Origin: Candidatus Zixiibacteriota bacterium
GTDB lineage: Bacteria; Zixibacteria; MSB-5A5; GN15; PGXB01
Reading direction: 5' to 3'
Assembly: GCA_003641425.1 (NCBI GenBank)
Contig: QNAH01000107.1
Coordinates: 1-8,465, forward strand
DNA length: 8,465 nt
Both the position numbers and the translations under genes were made by a program. The stretch's first letter is position 1. Each line of letters starts with the position of its first letter. The notes beneath the pieces are model-generated. The model was not told where the DNA came from. It saw only the letters and a list, made by a program, of their open reading frames with translations, and ran no database searches. Of the stretch, positions 6,082-8,465 are shown one piece after another.

Positions 6082-7584
6082 CTATCGAGCCATCAGGTTA
6101 ACCAGGTTCTCCAGGGTCGCCTTCATAATATTAGTCAGGGGCGACGGATAAACACCGATCAAAATCGTCAACAGGGCCAGCGGAGCCACGGTCAGGACTT
6201 CCCTGACATTGATCTCGGTCAGCCCGGACCATTTCTCGGAATTGAACTCACCGAGGAATACCCGCTGAACCATGCGCAGCATATAAGCCGCAGTCAGGAC
6301 CACTCCAAGCACCGCCAGGGCGGTGATTATCATCAGGTCGGGAGCCGGGGCGGTAAAGGCGCCGATAAAGACCATAAATTCGGAAACAAACCCGGACATG
6401 CCCGGAAGTCCCAGCGCGGCCATCGAGAACAGCACCATCAAGCCGGTGAAAACCGGCAGTTTCGAGCCGAGACCGCCGAAAGCCGCGATCTCGCGGGTAT
6501 GCGCCCGATCATAAAGCACACCGACCAAAAGGAACAGCGCGCCTGTTATCAATCCGTGACTGAACATCTGGAACATGCATCCGGAAATCGCCGTCACCGA
6601 CGAATAGGCACCCAGCGCCAGCATGCAGTAACCCATATGCGACACTGATGAGTACGCCACCAGTTTTTTCAGATCTTTCTGGGCCATCGAAACCAGCGCA
6701 CCGTAGATGATAGCGATCAGGCCGAGGATGGCAATCGGGACGGCGAAAAACCTCGTCGCTTCGGGGAACATCGGCCAGGAAATTCTCAGCATACCGTATG
6801 TCCCCATCTTAAGCAGGACACCGGCAAGGATAACCGACACGGCGGTCGGCGCCTCGACGTGGGCATCGGGCAACCATGTGTGGAACGGCCAGACCGGAAC
6901 CTTGATTGCAAATGCGACAAACAGGAAGGCGAAGCAGAGAAGCTGGAGCGAGTGTCCCATCACGCCCGGTGTTGTCTGGATAAGTTCCAGCATATTAAGT
7001 GTATGCGGGTCGCTGGTGAAATACAGGATCAAAATCGCAACCAGCATAAAGATTGATCCGAATAATGTATATAAGAAAAACTTGATGGCCGCATATTCTT
7101 TGCGGGGGCCGCCCCAGACACCGATCAGGAAATACATCGGAACCAGCATGACTTCCCAGAAAACGTAGAAGAGGAAGAAGTCAAGGGCGCAAAAGACGCC
7201 GATCATGCCCGATTCCAACAGCAGGAAAAACGAGAAATATTCTTTAACACGATTGGTGATATTGAACGATGCCAGGATTGAAAGGAATGACAGAAGCCCG
7301 GTCAAAAACAGCATCGGAACCGAGATTCCGTCGGCGCCAAGGTAATAGTGAGCCTTGATAGGCGCGATCCAGCTGAACGGACCCTCGACAAAAACCATGT
7401 CCGCCGACCCGGAATAGTTGAAATAATAAATATAGGTCAGGTAGAAAGAGAGAATCATGGGAATGAACGAAAAGAATGCCGAGGCCCAGCGGATCAACGT
7501 GTGTTTTTCCTTGGGCAGAAACATCACCGCTATGAATCCAAATAGCGGGATGAATATCATATAAGTTAATATCGGGAAATCCAT
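6082..7584 (-). CDS. nuoM: NADH-quinone oxidoreductase subunit M (complex I)
   Basis: Second of the three proton-pumping antiporter-like subunits of complex I in the inner membrane. It is 500 residues long, near the E. coli NuoM length. Essential residues are in place: E144 in FWEVMLVPMYFLIG (the same number as in E. coli), K228 in FAIKVPVWPFHTWLPDAHVEAPT, K259 in LLKMGTYGMLR, H343 in FSHGLI and E402 in SGFVSEFMVF. The glutamate at this last site fits NuoM rather than NuoN or NuoL. ATG 7584 lies 17 bases after the nuoL stop, with AGGAGG (7598-7603) overlapping that stop codon. nuoN follows after 11 bases. Nothing is unusual about the protein, which appears full-length and functional. Confidence 0.98.
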   Translation of the reverse strand: MDFPILTYMIFIPLFGFIAVMFLPKEKHTLIRWASAFFSFIPMILSFYLTYIYYFNYSGSADMVFVEGPFSWIAPIKAHYYLGADGISVPMLFLTGLLSFLSILASFNITNRVKEYFSFFLLLESGMIGVFCALDFFLFYVFWEVMLVPMYFLIGVWGGPRKEYAAIKFFLYTLFGSIFMLVAILILYFTSDPHTLNMLELIQTTPGVMGHSLQLLCFAFLFVAFAIKVPVWPFHTWLPDAHVEAPTAVSVILAGVLLKMGTYGMLRISWPMFPEATRFFAVPIAILGLIAIIYGALVSMAQKDLKKLVAYSSVSHMGYCMLALGAYSSVTAISGCMFQMFSHGLITGALFLLVGVLYDRAHTREIAAFGGLGSKLPVFTGLMVLFSMAALGLPGMSGFVSEFMVFIGAFTAPAPDLMIITALAVLGVVLTAAYMLRMVQRVFLGEFNSEKWSGLTEINVREVLTVAPLALLTILIGVYPSPLTNIMKATLENLVNLMAR

Positions 7585-7597
7585 GACGTTATTCTTT

Positions 7598-7603
7598 CCT
7601 CCT
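7598..7603 (-). promoter_or_regulatory. Ribosome binding site of nuoM, overlapping the nuoL stop
   Basis: AGGAGG on the - strand shares bases with the TAG stop of nuoL (7604-7602) and lies 13 bases before ATG 7584. The overlap suggests translational coupling of nuoL and nuoM. Confidence 0.6.
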
Positions 7604-8465
7604 AAGCTTCTATATTAGGTTCCGCTTTCATCCTGCCGGAACGGTTGTTCTTTAACGCCAGGCGGAGCAGCGCCATGATGATGACGCCCGCCAGCAGTAT
7701 ATAAAATGTCAGTAATGAAACTCTGAACATTAAAATCTCGATCGCCGCTAAAATTACAACCAGCGCATAAAACTGGAATGAACCACTCTGAATATAGCGG
7801 AACAGCCATGAGAAAAACATGCAGACGTAACCGATACCGTTAACGGCACCGTCCACCACCCATTTATCGAACCACATCTTGATATCGGCCCATTTGACCG
7901 TGAGCCAGCCGGTCAGGTTGACCAGACCATCTACAATATTGGCATCGAACCACCACAACACACGGCTGAAACCCATAAGCGGCTGTATAACGGCCGCCTC
8001 GTAGAGCTCGTCAAAGTAATATTTATTGTAAAGCAATGTATAAATCGGTTTGAATTTCGCCACGATGGTATCGGGCGATATGGCCTTCTTATAATACATG
8101 GCGTATGCCAGACCGATTCCGGAAACAGCCACGACCGTCGAAATGAGCATCAGCAGGTAATTGGCATGCGCGTGGTAAGCTTCGCCGTGGAAAACGAAAC
8201 TCGAGAAACCGTGACTCAACCACGGCAGCCCAACCCACCCCGCGAAGACCGACAGGAAACCGAGCACCATCAGCGGCACCGTCATCGATTTCGGCGACTC
8301 ATGGGCATGATCAAATTTATGCTGATCGCGCGGCTTGCCGGTAAAGGTCAGGAAACACAGCCGGAACATGTAAAAGGCGGTCATAAAGGCAATAGCCAGA
8401 GTAAAGAACATGAATATCGGGTGGCCGGAGGTGGCCGCCACGATCTCATCCTTCGACCAGAAACC
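7602..8465 (-). CDS. nuoL: NADH-quinone oxidoreductase subunit L (complex I), N-terminal part beyond window
   Basis: C-terminal 287 residues of the distal proton-pumping subunit of complex I. The frame is open to the last base of the window; it begins GFWSKDEI, the conserved NuoL membrane-helix-12 motif whose lysine (K5 here) is essential. A GTG at 8441 lies inside the protein and is not the start. The motif YNKYYFDELYEAAVIQP begins the region leading to the long lateral helix that in NuoL lies along NuoM and NuoN. QSGSFQFYAL and a final hydrophobic helix follow. Within the lateral region a WFDxxxVDGxVNxxG unit occurs twice (7902-7952 and 7824-7874, 26 residues apart), where I would expect one copy. 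The stop TAG at 7602-7604 overlaps the nuoM ribosome binding site. The subunit call is firm. The duplication suggests a lengthened lateral segment. Confidence 0.96.
   Translation of the reverse strand, partial: GFWSKDEIVAATSGHPIFMFFTLAIAFMTAFYMFRLCFLTFTGKPRDQHKFDHAHESPKSMTVPLMVLGFLSVFAGWVGLPWLSHGFSSFVFHGEAYHAHANYLLMLISTVVAVSGIGLAYAMYYKKAISPDTIVAKFKPIYTLLYNKYYFDELYEAAVIQPLMGFSRVLWWFDANIVDGLVNLTGWLTVKWADIKMWFDKWVVDGAVNGIGYVCMFFSWLFRYIQSGSFQFYALVVILAAIEILMFRVSLLTFYILLAGVIIMALLRLALKNNRSGRMKAEPNIEA

Noticed and set aside
6707..7168. 153-codon open frame on the + strand inside nuoM
   Set aside because: Antisense to conserved nuoM sequence; its residues follow from the complement of membrane-protein codons.

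Overview
The window carries eight protein-coding genes, two of them cut by the window edges, and looks like ordinary bacterial chromosome. There is no sign of an insertion sequence, phage, CRISPR array, tRNA or rRNA. Three genes run left to right (1-2756) and five run right to left (2936-8465). The two blocks converge on a 179-base gap. Protein style, moderate base composition and gene content suggest an uncultured or deep-branching Gram-negative-type bacterium, possibly of the FCB/Zixibacteria kind. That placement is a guess from general resemblance and was not tested.

Left block, + strand: the C-terminal two thirds or so of a Na+/phosphate cotransporter (NptA/NPT2 type), then 6 bases later a free-standing PhoU-domain protein. 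These form a phosphate uptake and control pair. After 117 bases comes a TerC/Alx-family membrane protein, a probable Mn2+ (divalent metal) exporter. It has a near-consensus sigma70 promoter of its own and an ambiguous start that overlaps a 16-codon mini-ORF.

Centre (2757-2935): a convergent intergenic gap with no gene. It holds three GCTGT(C/T)AG direct repeats about two helical turns apart and one perfect DnaA box (TTATCCACA on the - strand).

Right block, - strand, in order of transcription: nuoL (its last 287 residues), nuoM and nuoN, tightly spaced. They encode the three antiporter-like proton-pumping membrane subunits of respiratory complex I. After 116 bases, with a good promoter of its own, comes a two-gene operon: a DUF502 membrane protein and, 4 bases later, a protein fusing a PTS EIIA (fructose/nitrogen type) domain to a CBS pair.

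Taken together, the window joins the end of the NADH dehydrogenase operon to genes for phosphate and metal homeostasis and an energy- or nucleotide-sensing regulator. No clearly new system is visible. The items most worth following are the EIIA-CBS/DUF502 pair, the internal duplication in the NuoL lateral helix, the repeat/DnaA-box cluster and the unusual start region of the TerC-family gene.
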